Shown: positions 34,800 to 44,949 of the stretch, one piece after another
Numbering within the stretch: position 1 is the first letter of the stretch
Layout: each line of letters begins with the position of its first letter
Assembly: GCA_036583965.1 (NCBI GenBank)
Contig: JAZBQD010000034.1
Span: forward strand, 5,417,222-5,481,221
From: Prunella strophiata
Taxonomy: Eukaryota > Chordata > Aves > Passeriformes > Prunellidae
Direction: 5' to 3'
DNA: 64,000 bases
The notes under the pieces: generated by a model
What the model was told of the DNA's origin: nothing
Databases searched by the model: none
Seen by the model: only the letters and a program-made list of their open reading frames with translations
Made by a program: the position numbers and the translations under genes

Positions 34800-36401
34800 G
34801 TTGTTTTAAGCAGGGATGAGTTAAGGGATGTGTTACGGTGCCAGTGGGGTCAGTGCTCCAGCTGCTCACACACGGAGCTGGTTTAAAAATGCTTTTCTAA
34901 TGTGAATTTCTCTTCCTGGGTACTCAGTTTCTGGGAAAGAGTTTATTTTCCGTCTCAGCATATTCATCCAGGCTCTGTAGAAATAATTTCTGTTTCATTT
35001 GAAGTCCCAGCAGCAGAGGCAGAGGAGCTGACCCGTTTTTCCTCACCGCAGCAGCTCCAGCCCAGGCTGTGCAGGACAGTGGGGGATGAGGCTGATGGGC
35101 TGCTCAGGATGATCCTGGCTCCAAATGGGTCTCTCTTGCTGCATAAAACGCTGCACTGGCAGCGTTTCAAATGACTGCAGGAGACAGGTAGAGATCTTCA
35201 AGTAATGTGTTCTGTGTCACTTCGCTGAGCCTTGATTGATGAACTTTCACAAATGCGCTGCCAGGGCTGGATCTGCTGAGAGAAATCTCTGCTTCCCTTC
35301 TCTGCGGCAGAACGCGGCGTTAATTTCGTGTTTTGGGCAATAACAAACCACCCAGGAATGAAAAATCGGACTCCAGCCTGAAAGCCCATCCCTTTCTCGC
35401 TTTGGAGTGGCATTTTAAAGGTGTTGATTCTTCTTAATAATCCCCATTAACAAGAAATCACTTACTGCTGATACTGATCTAAACTGATGTCAGTGAGATG
35501 AATTAGGGGCTGGGGAGGGAGGGTTGTTGATCTGTTGTTTTCCTGCCGAGCTTCTCGGGAACACTGAAACACTTAATTCCTGCCAGGACCCTATCTTGTT
35601 TTCGGACTCCTGAGAATAACTTCCGACGTGAAAACTCCCTTGAACTTAAGGAATAAAATTCTGGCGCTTTAGGAGCAGCACGGGTGTTTTTTGGGGAAAA
35701 CAATTACTTCAGTTCCTACAAAACTGCCACAGGCGAGGGATTTGGTATCAGTCCCTTACAGCTGACAACTTGTTCCTGTACAAATTCTGTGAATTCCAAA
35801 GAGTTTGGATAAACTTGCCGTGTGCAGTTTGTCTCAAGACTGAGCTGCTCTCACCCTGTTACCTTCAGGTGGAGCTTGGGCACCGAATTTTCAAAAAAAA
35901 AAAATTCTGGATTTGAACAGAGCCGTGAATTCCAGTGTCCAGGCTGCGTAATCCCCCAAAAAGATCTTGGGGAAGAGCTGAGATCAAATCCAAGCGCAAA
36001 TCTTATTAAAAGCTTTTTCCCCTACACCCCTCAGCATGCCCCCGGGCACTGGGAGGATCCCTGATTTCAGATTTCCCTGGGGAAACGCCAGGATCCTGCA
36101 CTTCCCTCTGGAATAACCTTTCCTAAACACGGGCTTTTTGTGCTGCTCTGGAGATGGGAAACACTTCAGGCTCAGTCAGGAGCAGGTCAGATTTGATACG
36201 TGTGGTTTTTCTGAGCCTTTCAGAGGGCTGGGCTCACAGAAACACAGCCTCTGGTGCTTCTGGAAGTCCTGGGGGGACCTTTTGCCCCTGCCTGACCCTG
36301 TGGGCTGAGCTGGTGTGGAGCTGCAGCTGGAAATGATGCTGAGCTGGAATAGGAGAAATGGGGTCTGTGGGCACAGGGAACCCCCTTGATTCTGGGGGTT
36401 T

Positions 36402-36890
36402 TGATGCCTTGTGAAGGCTGTCCTAGAACAGAGACTGGACAGAGCTAAAGAATAAAGCAGGGATTTATTAAAAGGCCTCAATGGATGCACCTTGGGCAGC
36501 ACAAGAGCCCAGCCAGGGCTGCACCCAAGATGAACCAAAATGGTCCCAAAAATGAACCCAAGATGAACCAAAATGGTCCCAAAATGCATGAGTGTTCACG
36601 GGGATCTCTCACTAGGATCAGTTCTGCTCCATTTGCACCTTGGAGTTCATTGTCCCATTCCAGCTTTAGCCCCTGCAGTCCCATCCCTGCTTGTTTTTCT
36701 CTCTTCAGCCCACGCTGTTTGTGCTCTTGGGCTGAGATTTGGATCATTTGTCCTTGGTGCCCCAGCTAGGAGCAGGAATTGTTTTATCTCCCTGTGCAGA
36801 GAGCTCACCATCCCCTGAAATGAAGCTCAGACCCACACACTAAAGCAGCACAGAATCTGAAAAATATAAAAGCTCAAACCTGAGGCATCA
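36402..36890 (-). mobile_element. Solo LTR (489 bp), copy 2, same family as 10457-10901
   Basis: The ends are TGATGCCT and AGGCATCA as in copy 1. Flanks gttt (36398-36401) and gttc (36891-36894) look like a 4-bp target duplication with one change. It is closely similar to copy 1 over most of its length, in the same orientation. It carries a 33-bp tandem duplication (units from 36527 and 36560, each starting aagatgaaccaaaatggtcc) that copy 1 lacks. Confidence 0.85.
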
Positions 36891-36894
36891 GTTC

Positions 36895-38080
36895 ATTCCC
36901 CCTGTATCTCCTTGCACTTCCCATTCATCCAGCTGATGGAAGCTCTTTAACCGTGGCCGCTGTGCCCCTGGCAGCGCTGCCCCCTGGCCTCAGCCAGCTG
37001 TGCTCGTGTCCTCTCCTAAATCACTTTCTGAGCCGGCTCCAAGGCTCCGGCTGCTGCAAGCCCCTCTCCCATCCTGCCCTGCATCTGCTCGTGATGCAAT
37101 TCCCGCTGGAGCAGGGAAGCCTGGGGAGGAGGGGAATGTGAGTGAGCAGGAGCTGTGGGACATTGATCCCTGCTGAGAATGAGCACAGGGCAGCCTGGAA
37201 ATCAGACCCAAAGCTGGTGCCCAGAGCAGCCACTGCAGGGAAAATCCCACTGGGCAGTCAGAATTCTTGATAGCTGTAGTTCTGAGTTATCATGGGAGGA
37301 AAATAAACGTGTTTGGAGAAAATAATGGTGTCTGAGGAAAGGAAATGATGTGGGGAGTGTGTGAGAAGGGTTCTGTGTTATGTGGGGAGTTACTTTTTCC
37401 TGTGGCTTTTTCTGAAGTTTCACTGCTGTCTCTTGTTTGTCCACTTAAAGAAGGGCCCTGCTTAGGGTGAGTTTCTGAAGGTTCAGGTTTTAGCTAACTC
37501 TTAATGATTGCCCCCAAGTTAACTCAGGACTTGTCCTTTTGAGGGCTCCCTGTGTGCTCTGACCCTGGCTGAGCTCTGCACTGGTGGCAGCAGGAGTGGC
37601 ATGGTGGCACCACTGTCACCATTTGACAGCTCAGGCACGCTGTGGCTGCCCCCACCACTCACCAGTTTGAACCCAGCTTTTTCCTGCCCCACTCCAGTCT
37701 CTTTTCCTGGGGTTCTTGGGACACCCTTGGCTCTCTCCAGACAGGGCAATTCCTGCTTGTTCTGCTGCCTCTCTCCCATCTGGATCTTGTGTCCTCCTAA
37801 GGCAAAGCCCTGGAGATGGTTCCAGGTGAGGGGAGGTGGCCTTTGCTTCCTTCTGGCCTGCCCAGGTGCCCTGTCCCCCTGCTTCAGGCTGGCAGACTCG
37901 GGTCCCCTTTGTCCAGACCCCAAGTCCCTGGGGTGAGCTCCCCGAGGCAGACTCCCCTCGGGATGAGGCTGAAGGTCCCTCTTTGCCCAGCCCTGAGCCC
38001 CAGGCAGGTGTCTGCACTCCACTCTGCATTGGGGGCTTGGTGGGCAGCACCCAGGGCTGCTCTTGAGTTGGAAGGAGGTG
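36895..38080. other. Intergenic DNA downstream of NKX2-5, nothing recognised
   Basis: Moderately GC-rich unique sequence. Overlapping open frames on both strands (for example 37519-38361) have no recognisable domain and are not supported by splice or start context. Confidence 0.5.
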
Positions 38081-38084
38081 GGAG

Positions 38085-38400
38085 CTCCTTATCGGTGCGA
38101 TCCCACCTCGGGGGGTGTGTGGGGTTGGGAGAGGGGCTGCAGGCAGCTCCCATTCCCCGGCAGCCTTTCATCCTCTGTCCCAGGGCCACAGCCACCCTGT
38201 CTCCATCCCTGTTTACTGATGGGGCCGATAGGGCCGAGGCAGGAGGGGCTGCAGCTCCCCCTAATCGCCCTGTCACCGGCCGGACAGCCTCAGACACTCT
38301 CAGAGGATGTTGTGACTGCGCTGAATTACAGTGTTTGTTGTTTCTCACTCCCAATAATTGACATTTGATAGCGACTACCGTAAAAGCGGCCGAGGGGCTG
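38085..38400. promoter_or_regulatory. Candidate regulatory block in the NKX2-5 3' flank
   Basis: It contains ccttatcggtgcgatcc (GATA on the minus strand), ggggccgatagggccg and a motif-dense stretch ccaataattgacatttgata near 38349-38371. It lies about 0.5-0.8 kb past the inferred NKX2-5 poly(A) site. Function is inferred only. Confidence 0.3.
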
Positions 38401-38874
38401 GGGCGGAGGCAGAGGAGAGGCAGAGCCGGGCGCTGGGAGCCCCGCTCGCTGTCCCTGGGCGGTTTGGGGACAGGCGGGGGGACCTTGGCCCCTCTCCCCA
38501 TGGGGACAGGATGTGCAGGGGCTGTGAAAACCTCCCTGGGGGCAGTCTGGGGGCTTTGGGTTGTGATTTGGGGTGTCGGTGCTTCTTCTTGCAGTGATTT
38601 CTGTGCAGGGAATAATAAATCCCAGAGACTGGGAGCGATGGGGTCGGTCCCGATCCCAGCCCGGGGACACGGGCCGCTGCTTAGCCAGGCTGCGAGCTCG
38701 AAAAGCGACTTTAAAATAATTTTAAAAACTCCTTAAAACACGAACACCGTTTGCAGGCGGCAAAACGAGAATGCCGAGCGCACGGGGGGCCACACAAACC
38801 CGGGGGGACCGGCAGGGAAAGGCGGCGGGGGCGGCCCGGGAGAGCCCCCCAGCCACCCCCGGGATGCGCAAGAA

Positions 38875-39524
38875 CGCCAGGGACGCCGAGGTTCAGCCAC
38901 TCTCTTTAATGACAACTCGCTGATCTCCGTCAGCTTGTACAGCAAAGGGCAACACGTACGAAGGGGCGGACAGTGCATTTCCATGCTAACTCACGTTTTA
39001 GTGCAGAACCCTACGGGACCTGGCGGGCCGGAGTGTCTGTGTCCCTCGGGAGTCTGTCTGTCTGTCCTCATCCCTGCCCAGGCCGGCAGTAGCAGCCTAG
39101 CAAGGGACTCTTGGGGGTGCCGAGATGCCGAACTGACCGAACAGCGGGGACCGTACGGGAAGTGCAAAAATTAAATGTGGATGTCAATAATAATTAGTAT
39201 AGAGTAAAAGTTAAAAAAAAAAAAAAAAAGAGAGTTGCAGGGCTTGGCTGGGTGTTGTTGGGAACAAGTCACACGAAATTACCGGCTGGTTTGTAGGAAG
39301 GAAGGAGGGGAATTATCAAGGTGAAGACCCGGGTGGAAGGGGAGCGAGAGGGGCCGGAAAATGCGAGCATCCCCCGCCGGTGCTTGCTTAGCCCTGCACG
39401 AAACACCGAAAACCCGCCCCGTCCATGGCCACCACACCGGTGAGACCCGCCGGGATGCTCCACCGAACCGTCCGCAAGCCCCGCAGCCTGGCAATGTCCC
39501 GAGCCCTCCACCCGCGGGGCGGCT
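38875..39524 (-). other. NKX2-5: NKX2-5 3' UTR
   Basis: It follows the TAG at 39525-39527. On the minus strand an ATTAAA poly(A) signal lies at about 38893-38899, which would give a 3' UTR near 640 nt. A T17-type run (plus strand A run at 39213-39229) lies inside. The 3' end is inferred. Confidence 0.55.
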
Positions 39525-40132
39525 CTACCAGGCTCGGATGCCGTGCAAGGTGGAGATGCCCGCGTTGCCCTGCGGGATGGGCGTTTGCACCGAATTCAAG
39601 TCCCCCACGCTGAAGTTCATGAAGTTGTTGGCGGGCGCCGAGGGCTGCATGGGCTGCATGGAGGGGTAGTTGCAGTTGTAGTTGGCGTTGCAGGCGGGGC
39701 TGTTGTAGTTGGTGTACGCGGGGTAGGCGTTGTAGCTGTAGGGGTTAATGCTGACATTGTAGGGCGAGCTGTAGGGGGAAGATTCCCCCAGGCAGGGCTT
39801 CCCATCGCGCACCAGCACCGGCACCGCGATCCGCCGCGGGGGAGGGATCCCCACCATTTCCAGCGTCTGGTCCTGCCTCTGCCTTTTGCATTTGTACCTG
39901 CGATTCTGGAACCAAATTTTCACCTGGGTGGAGGTGAGCTTTAGGACGTTCGCTAGGTGGTCCCTCTCGGGGGCCGAGAGGTATTTCTGCTGCTTGAACC
40001 TTCGCTCCAGTTCGTACACTTGGGCTTGAGAAAAGAGGACGCGAGGTTTCCTCCTTTTCCTCTGTCTGGGGCGCTCGGGATCTTCCAGGTCTCTTTTCTC
40101 CTGCTCCAGGCTCTTGTGTAGGGAACACAGCT
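39525..40132 (-). CDS. NKX2-5: NKX2-5 exon 2 coding part, residues 99-300
   Basis: The minus-strand acceptor is tgctgcag before 40132; TAG at 39527-39525. It begins [20 protein letters not shown] and contains the whole homeodomain, NK2-specific domain, Tyr-rich region and C-terminal GIRAW. Reading only from the GTG at 40019 would cut off the first part of the homeodomain. Confidence 0.97.
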
Positions 40133-41022
40133 CTGCAGCAAAATAAACGGGGGAAGGGGAAAAGGAGGAGGAAAAAATTGTGAAAAAAATTTATAAATCA
40201 GTATTTAATAAAGAAAGTACAACGTGAGCGAGCTCTGGCTTTTCCTCGGCCTCGCAGGCCCCTGCAGCAACAGCACCGGCCCTGCCCCGCTCTTTAGGTA
40301 CCTCTGCAGCAAATTTTCTGTCTTTTCTGTTTGAAAACAGTGGTGCCCCGTGCACTGATGTGAGTCTTGCCCGCCTGTGCCCCAGCCTGGATTTACCGTG
40401 CTCTGTGCTGAAACCCACCCCGACCCCCGAGCGAGTCAGGAGTCGCGTTTGTCACCTGTTTTCTGTCCAAACTCGAGGCCTCGCGTGTCCCCCCGCGGCT
40501 CTGCCCGTCCCGTGGGCAGGGGCACAGCCCCGGCCCCGCCCGGGGGTCTCGGGGCCGGGCTCAGCGGGACCCTCCCCGCCGCGGGGCCCGGCACGGGGTA
40601 AGGATGCTGCACAGCCCCGCACTGTCCCCTGTCCCCCGCAGCCCTGGGGACCCCCGGCCCAGCGCCCAGCCCCTCTGGAGGATCCCCGCGTTGCTCTCCG
40701 AGCCCCGCGCAGCAGCTTTGGCTTTACCTTTCTTGTCTGCCTTGGCCTCCTTGGCCGAGTCCATCTCCACGTAGCTTTTCACGTAGTAGGAGCCGGGGAA
40801 GGCGGCCGTGGTTTTGCCGGGGGGAGGCTCGGGCAGCTCCTCCCGCAGGTCGGGCAGGGCCGGGGGCTCGGCGCCGAACGCCTCCTGCTTGAAGGTGGCC
40901 AGCATGCAGGACGGGGAGGCCAGCGCCGCCAGCTCCATGGAGCCCAGGCCGCTCTGCTGCTGCTCCAGGTTCAGAATATCCTTCACCGAGAAGGGGGTCG
41001 TTGTCACAGGGCTAGGAAACAT
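39525..41022 (-). CDS. NKX2-5: Homeobox protein NKX2-5 (cardiac NK2 factor), complete, two exons
   Basis: NKX2-5 is a nuclear NK2-class homeodomain activator that drives heart specification and acts with GATA4, TBX5 and SRF. Exon 1 is 40728-41022 and exon 2 39525-40132, with a 595-bp GT-AG intron and a Glu codon split at the junction; the product is 300 aa. The TN (tinman) motif [13 protein letters not shown] is at 11-23 and a charged linker ends exon 1. The homeodomain is at 125-184, with recognition helix [13 protein letters not shown] and the NK2-diagnostic Tyr178 (homeodomain position 54). The NK2-specific domain ([13 protein letters not shown]) lies at 200-212, a Tyr-rich segment at about 218-255, and the conserved C-terminus GIRAW at 296-300. 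The ATG begins the family N-terminus [13 protein letters not shown]. Synteny with BNIP1 and CREBRF agrees. NKX2-3 and NKX2-6 differ in the tail and are less likely. Confidence 0.98.
40728..41022 (-). CDS. NKX2-5: NKX2-5 exon 1 coding part, residues 1-98
   Basis: ATG at 41022-41020; minus-strand donor gtaaag after 40728; 295 nt ending in phase 1. It contains the TN repression motif and ends [20 protein letters not shown]. The open frame continues into the intron, which must not be included. Confidence 0.97.
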
Positions 41023-41400
41023 TGCGGAGGACAGCGGGACAGCAGCGGCCGCAGCCCAGGGTCATGGAAAAGTAGGTGGGGAGCAGCCAAGGTGGAGCAG
41101 TGGTGGAGCGTGGGCTCCCGGAGGGGGCACATAGCATTCCCGAGAGTAGCCCTGACTTGTGCACTGCGGGCAGGTAGGAGCGGACCATAAGGCCAGGGAA
41201 GGAGGGACTAGGCAGTTTTTGGGTGACTTTAGCTTTCTATTGGCCAACATTGCGGTGATGGTATGAGAGATGCAAAGTTCCATGTCACCTAATATAGTAA
41301 TACATCTCAAAAACAGCTCCGCTCTTTTAAAGGGGCGGCACTGCATTTATCCAGCTTTGCAGCGGAGGGTTTGTTCATCCATTTGAAACAAAAAAAAACC
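41023..41400 (-). promoter_or_regulatory. NKX2-5: NKX2-5 5' UTR and proximal promoter
   Basis: Minus strand, going upstream from the ATG: a CCAAT box (ttggccaatag, 41231-41246), a CArG-like sequence (plus cctaatatag, 41288-41297, one mismatch to the SRF consensus) and a TATA-like ctttaaaag near 41325-41334 beside a GC box (cccgcccc type). A start near 41300 would give a 5' UTR of about 280 nt. The start site is inferred. Confidence 0.5.
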
Positions 41401-41439
41401 CCACCAAAAACCAAAAAAGAATGGCCTAATGCGTACAAA

Positions 41440-41490
41440 GTCACTATCTGATGCTATCTGTCATACAGTCAGATTAAATAAACAGGCCGG
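41440..41490 (-). promoter_or_regulatory. Paired GATA sites upstream of NKX2-5
   Basis: The plus strand tcactatctgatgctatctg holds two AGATAG sites (minus strand) 10 bp apart. A forkhead-like taaataaaca follows at about 41475. It lies about 0.43 kb upstream of the ATG. Confidence 0.5.
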
Positions 41491-43079
41491 GAGGAAACCA
41501 TCAACCAAATATGTGCTGATTTAATATTTTTTTTAAGCGAGAGAACGGAGGTTTCGTTTTTAGTATTCTGCAATATCCGATGGCAGGAACTAAAAAACGG
41601 GAGTTCACTGCTGTGTGAAGCGCGCTCAAGGGGAAATCCGCGCTCAGGGTTTATACAGATTTTCTAAAGCAGCACAGTGATTGCAAAGCCCAGCTGACAG
41701 CAGAGAGACCCTGAGCAGCCCTTGCCTGGCTTTGGAGAGGGAAATGCCGATTGGGTTTTCCTCTCGTTTGTTTGTGAAGCTTTCAAACAAAAAAAGCAGC
41801 ACTGTTTGGGGGGAAAAAATTAAAAATCAATCAAAACAAGCGCGGGTGAAGGTGTTGTAAAATACACAGGGGTAAGAGAGGAGTAAGTACAGCAAGGGGC
41901 CGCGGGGCTGCTGTCCCCGGCCGGGTCCCGCAGCTCGGGTAGGCGCATGGCCCGAGGTTCATGCGGCAGAGGTGGGGCTCATTCATTTAACTCGCGTGGA
42001 ACCGCTCGAATAAACCTTAGCTGCAAAGTCGCAGGTTGCGGAGGGGCGGTTCGGGACTTTGTGGGTTATGGGGGGGGCGAGAAACAAATTATAAATAAAT
42101 AAAGAATCTCCTTTAGCGCTCCAGCGCCCGGCCGAGCGAGGCACGGGGATGGGCTCGGCGGGAGCAGAGCAGAGCAGAGAAGCCCTAAAGGGATGCGGTG
42201 AGTTTGGGGGGCCCTTGGCTGAGCCCCGCTCTCGGAAGCGGCGGGGTCGCAGCCGTGCAAATCCCTTCTCCTCCCGCAGCATGGGACCCTCCGGGGCGGG
42301 TGGAAAGGTGAGCACCTGCCCACCCCCAGCAGGACGGACCCGCCGCTGCCCCCCGGGATTTTGTGTCTTGGCACCCCGGGCTCTCTTCCAGGGAGTTGAA
42401 TTCCGGATGTTTTTGCAGGCGGTGCTGCCAGGAGCTGCGGCAGCCCCGGCGCTGCAGCTGGGAGCGGTTTGTTTGCGAACCAGCCCCGGATCTGGCGATG
42501 ACAGTCGGAGCGATCCCTGCGAACGGGGGACGCCTGAAATATTGTGATTTAATGAGGGGAGGGGTCGGCCAAGCGGCCAGCTCGATCTTCGCCGCTGCGT
42601 TTCTTGCAGGCTTCCCTGGGAAATAACTCCAGGGGATGGATGCTCCTCTGCCGCAGGAGGAAGGGTGAAGTGTCCGGGGAATGTGGAGGCAGCCTCGGGA
42701 GAGGGGCCTGTGGAGGGGCTTTGCAGAGTGTTTGCAGCACCCCTGGCTCTTTGCGGGCTTTCTTAAACTTGTTGCCTCATTTTTATTACATCTTGTAGGG
42801 ATAGGTTAGATACGGGCTAAAATAACGAAGTGATCCCGATCCTCCCCAAACCCTCAGGTTCGCCTTGGCGACATCCCCATCCTCCGGGATGGGAGAAGCG
42901 ACTTCCAGCGCTCCCTTCCTTTATCCCGGGCCAAAACAACCTTCCCGGGTCAGGCTTGCAGATCCTGCCCCGGAGCTTTCCCTGAGCCCGGCGGGGTCCG
43001 GACCCGGGCCCGGAGCGCATCCCGGCCGCCAGTCCCGGATTAATTGAGGATTGCCGGGCTCCCTCCAGCCCCCTCTCAC

Positions 43080-43260
43080 ACGGCGGCTGCCGATCGATGT
43101 GGGCCCGGCTGCAGAGGGTGGAAGTGATTAATTGAACGATAAGCCGGAGCTATCATTTGGAATGTCATTAATGCGTCGGGGAGACATTCATTGGAGACAG
43201 ACAGCGTTATCTCCGCTTTATCTTCAACAATGCATCACTTTTAATACTGCAGTTTAGAAA
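43080..43260. promoter_or_regulatory. GATA/homeodomain motif cluster, candidate NKX2-5 upstream enhancer
   Basis: The block holds GATAAG at 43138-43143, a TATC at 43151-43154, TTATCT at 43207-43212 and 43218-43223, TAAT cores (gattaattgaa, tcattaatg, ttttaatac) and cactt/aagtg NK2 half-sites, all within about 150 bp of repeat-free sequence 2.1 kb upstream of the ATG. GATA-dependent upstream enhancers of NKX2-5 are known in mouse and chick; that this is one of them is inference. Confidence 0.45.
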
Positions 43261-44039
43261 CAAATGGGGGCTTTAGCCTTAGCCCTTCTCTTCGTGTTTA
43301 TATTTTTGGAAGAATCGCAACTAGTGGGAGTCCCGGGCTCGGCCCCCTGATAAATGAACATTAGCACTTTTTAGAACTACTGTATCAACAAAAAGAGCTG
43401 CAGGGCCGCAATAATTGGTGAAAAAGCAAACACTCCGCAAAGAGAGGCCAGGTCTGCTCTGTGTCCGGCTGATTGATGAATAAGTTACTGACGTACAGCA
43501 GCTCACGGACTTTCCGGGTCGGGGCTCAGCACCCATTCCTCCCCCCTTTCCCAGCCCCTGTCTCCCTTTCCCGGGGCTCTCCAGCAGCCGCTGAAGGCAG
43601 GCTCCTGCTGTCCAGGGGAAGGGACAAAGGTGACAGCTTCCCCCAGCTCCGGACACCGCTCGCAGCCCGCAGGGTCCTGCCCAGCCCGGGGGGACCTGCC
43701 CGGGTGTCCCCGCGGGTGGGGACCCCGAACTCTCCCGCATCACTTTTAACTTTTGCGGACTCGTTTTTGATCGCGTCTAAATAACATAAAAATAAGAAAA
43801 AAAGGGGTAAAGCGAGGCAGGACCCCAAGGAGCGCCCTAAAACCCTTTCTGTAGACCCGCGCCCAAGGGGTGTAAGTGGGGGAGATAGGGTGAAAACCCG
43901 CGGCTATTTTTTCTGGCTGTCAGGGGGAAATGGGGGTGTCCTGTTCTGTCCCCCGCTGGCTTCACTGTGTTTGCAGGTTGCTCTCGCTGCCCCCTCGGGA
44001 CTGAGCCTGCCCTGGGCTCTCACAGGCGAGGTTCCCGTC

Positions 44040-44500
44040 CACACCCGCTCGTTGCTTCTCTCCGGGATTACTAAATATGATTAATGCTGGGTTTAGTGTG
44101 CTTTTGTAATTTTTTTTCTTTCTATTTTTTTCTTAAAAAAAAAAAAAAAAAAAAAGATACAAAAAACTTTTCTTGCTGAAACCAACCAAACAAAGAGGAA
44201 AAATTCCCAACCCCACAATTAGCTCCAGAGGGCACATCCTCTCTCCCTCGGAGCTTTCGACACCTCGGACTGTTTAGAGAGAGAGAGATGGTACCTTTTA
44301 AAAAAGTTTTCCTCTTAATCCCAGCCGGTTAAGATGTCCAGGGCCCCCTCCCGTTCTAATTCCCAGCTATCTCCCGAGGACTCTGTTTATACCTCGCCAG
44401 TAAACGCTGGGGTTTGAAACCTTGTCACTAATTGAGTGCTAACACTTCAGGTGCTATAGATTTGTTAAGAGCCAGTAGTCCAGAAATAGCCTATTAGGGT
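44040..44500. promoter_or_regulatory. Candidate element with NK2 and T-box half-sites
   Basis: At 44433-44458 the order is gagtg, cactt, then aggtgc and ctatag, fitting facing NK2 half-sites and a T-box half-site. Upstream, ctaaatatgattaatgctgg near 44071 has MEF2- and homeodomain-like cores. Motif reading only. Confidence 0.3.
44136..44156. repeat. Poly(A) tract, about 21 A
   Basis: A plain A run preceded by a T-rich stretch in the NKX2-5 5' flank. Confidence 0.8.
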
Positions 44501-44949
44501 TTCCTTGCGAGAAGCGGTGCCAATCTCCCGCTTCCCACCGTGGCGCCGGGACCCCGGGACCTCTGCGGCTCCCCGAGGGCTCCCCACGGTCCTTTGGGCA
44601 GTAATTCCTTGGGCAGTAATTCTTTCCAAGCCTTTGGGAAGGGGTGCTGCGAACCGGCGAGCCCTGGCTGAATGATCGCCGTGCGTGTCGGGGTCCCACC
44701 GAGGCTCCAGGAGGGCGTTTGAGGGCCAGTGGGGACGGCTGGGGCCAGGGAAGGTTTTGCTTTCACTCCTCTGGAATTCTGCAGAGGGGAAAAAAAACGC
44801 TTTGGAGCTGTCCAGGCACTCCACTCTGCCGCAGCTAAACCTCCTTTTCTTCCTACCTTTTCCCCCTCCCTTTCATTTCTACCATTTTTAAAAATTGTTT
44901 TTTATTCTCTTCTTTCTCCCCCGGTCCTTTCAAGCTCTAAGGAAGCTCC

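Noticed and set aside
37519..38501. Overlapping open frames of 139-205 codons on both strands
   Set aside because: Several frames are open at once because of GC content; none shows a known domain or conserved start.
40360..41190. 276-codon plus-strand open frame opposite NKX2-5
   Set aside because: Antisense shadow of the CG-rich NKX2-5 intron and exon 1.
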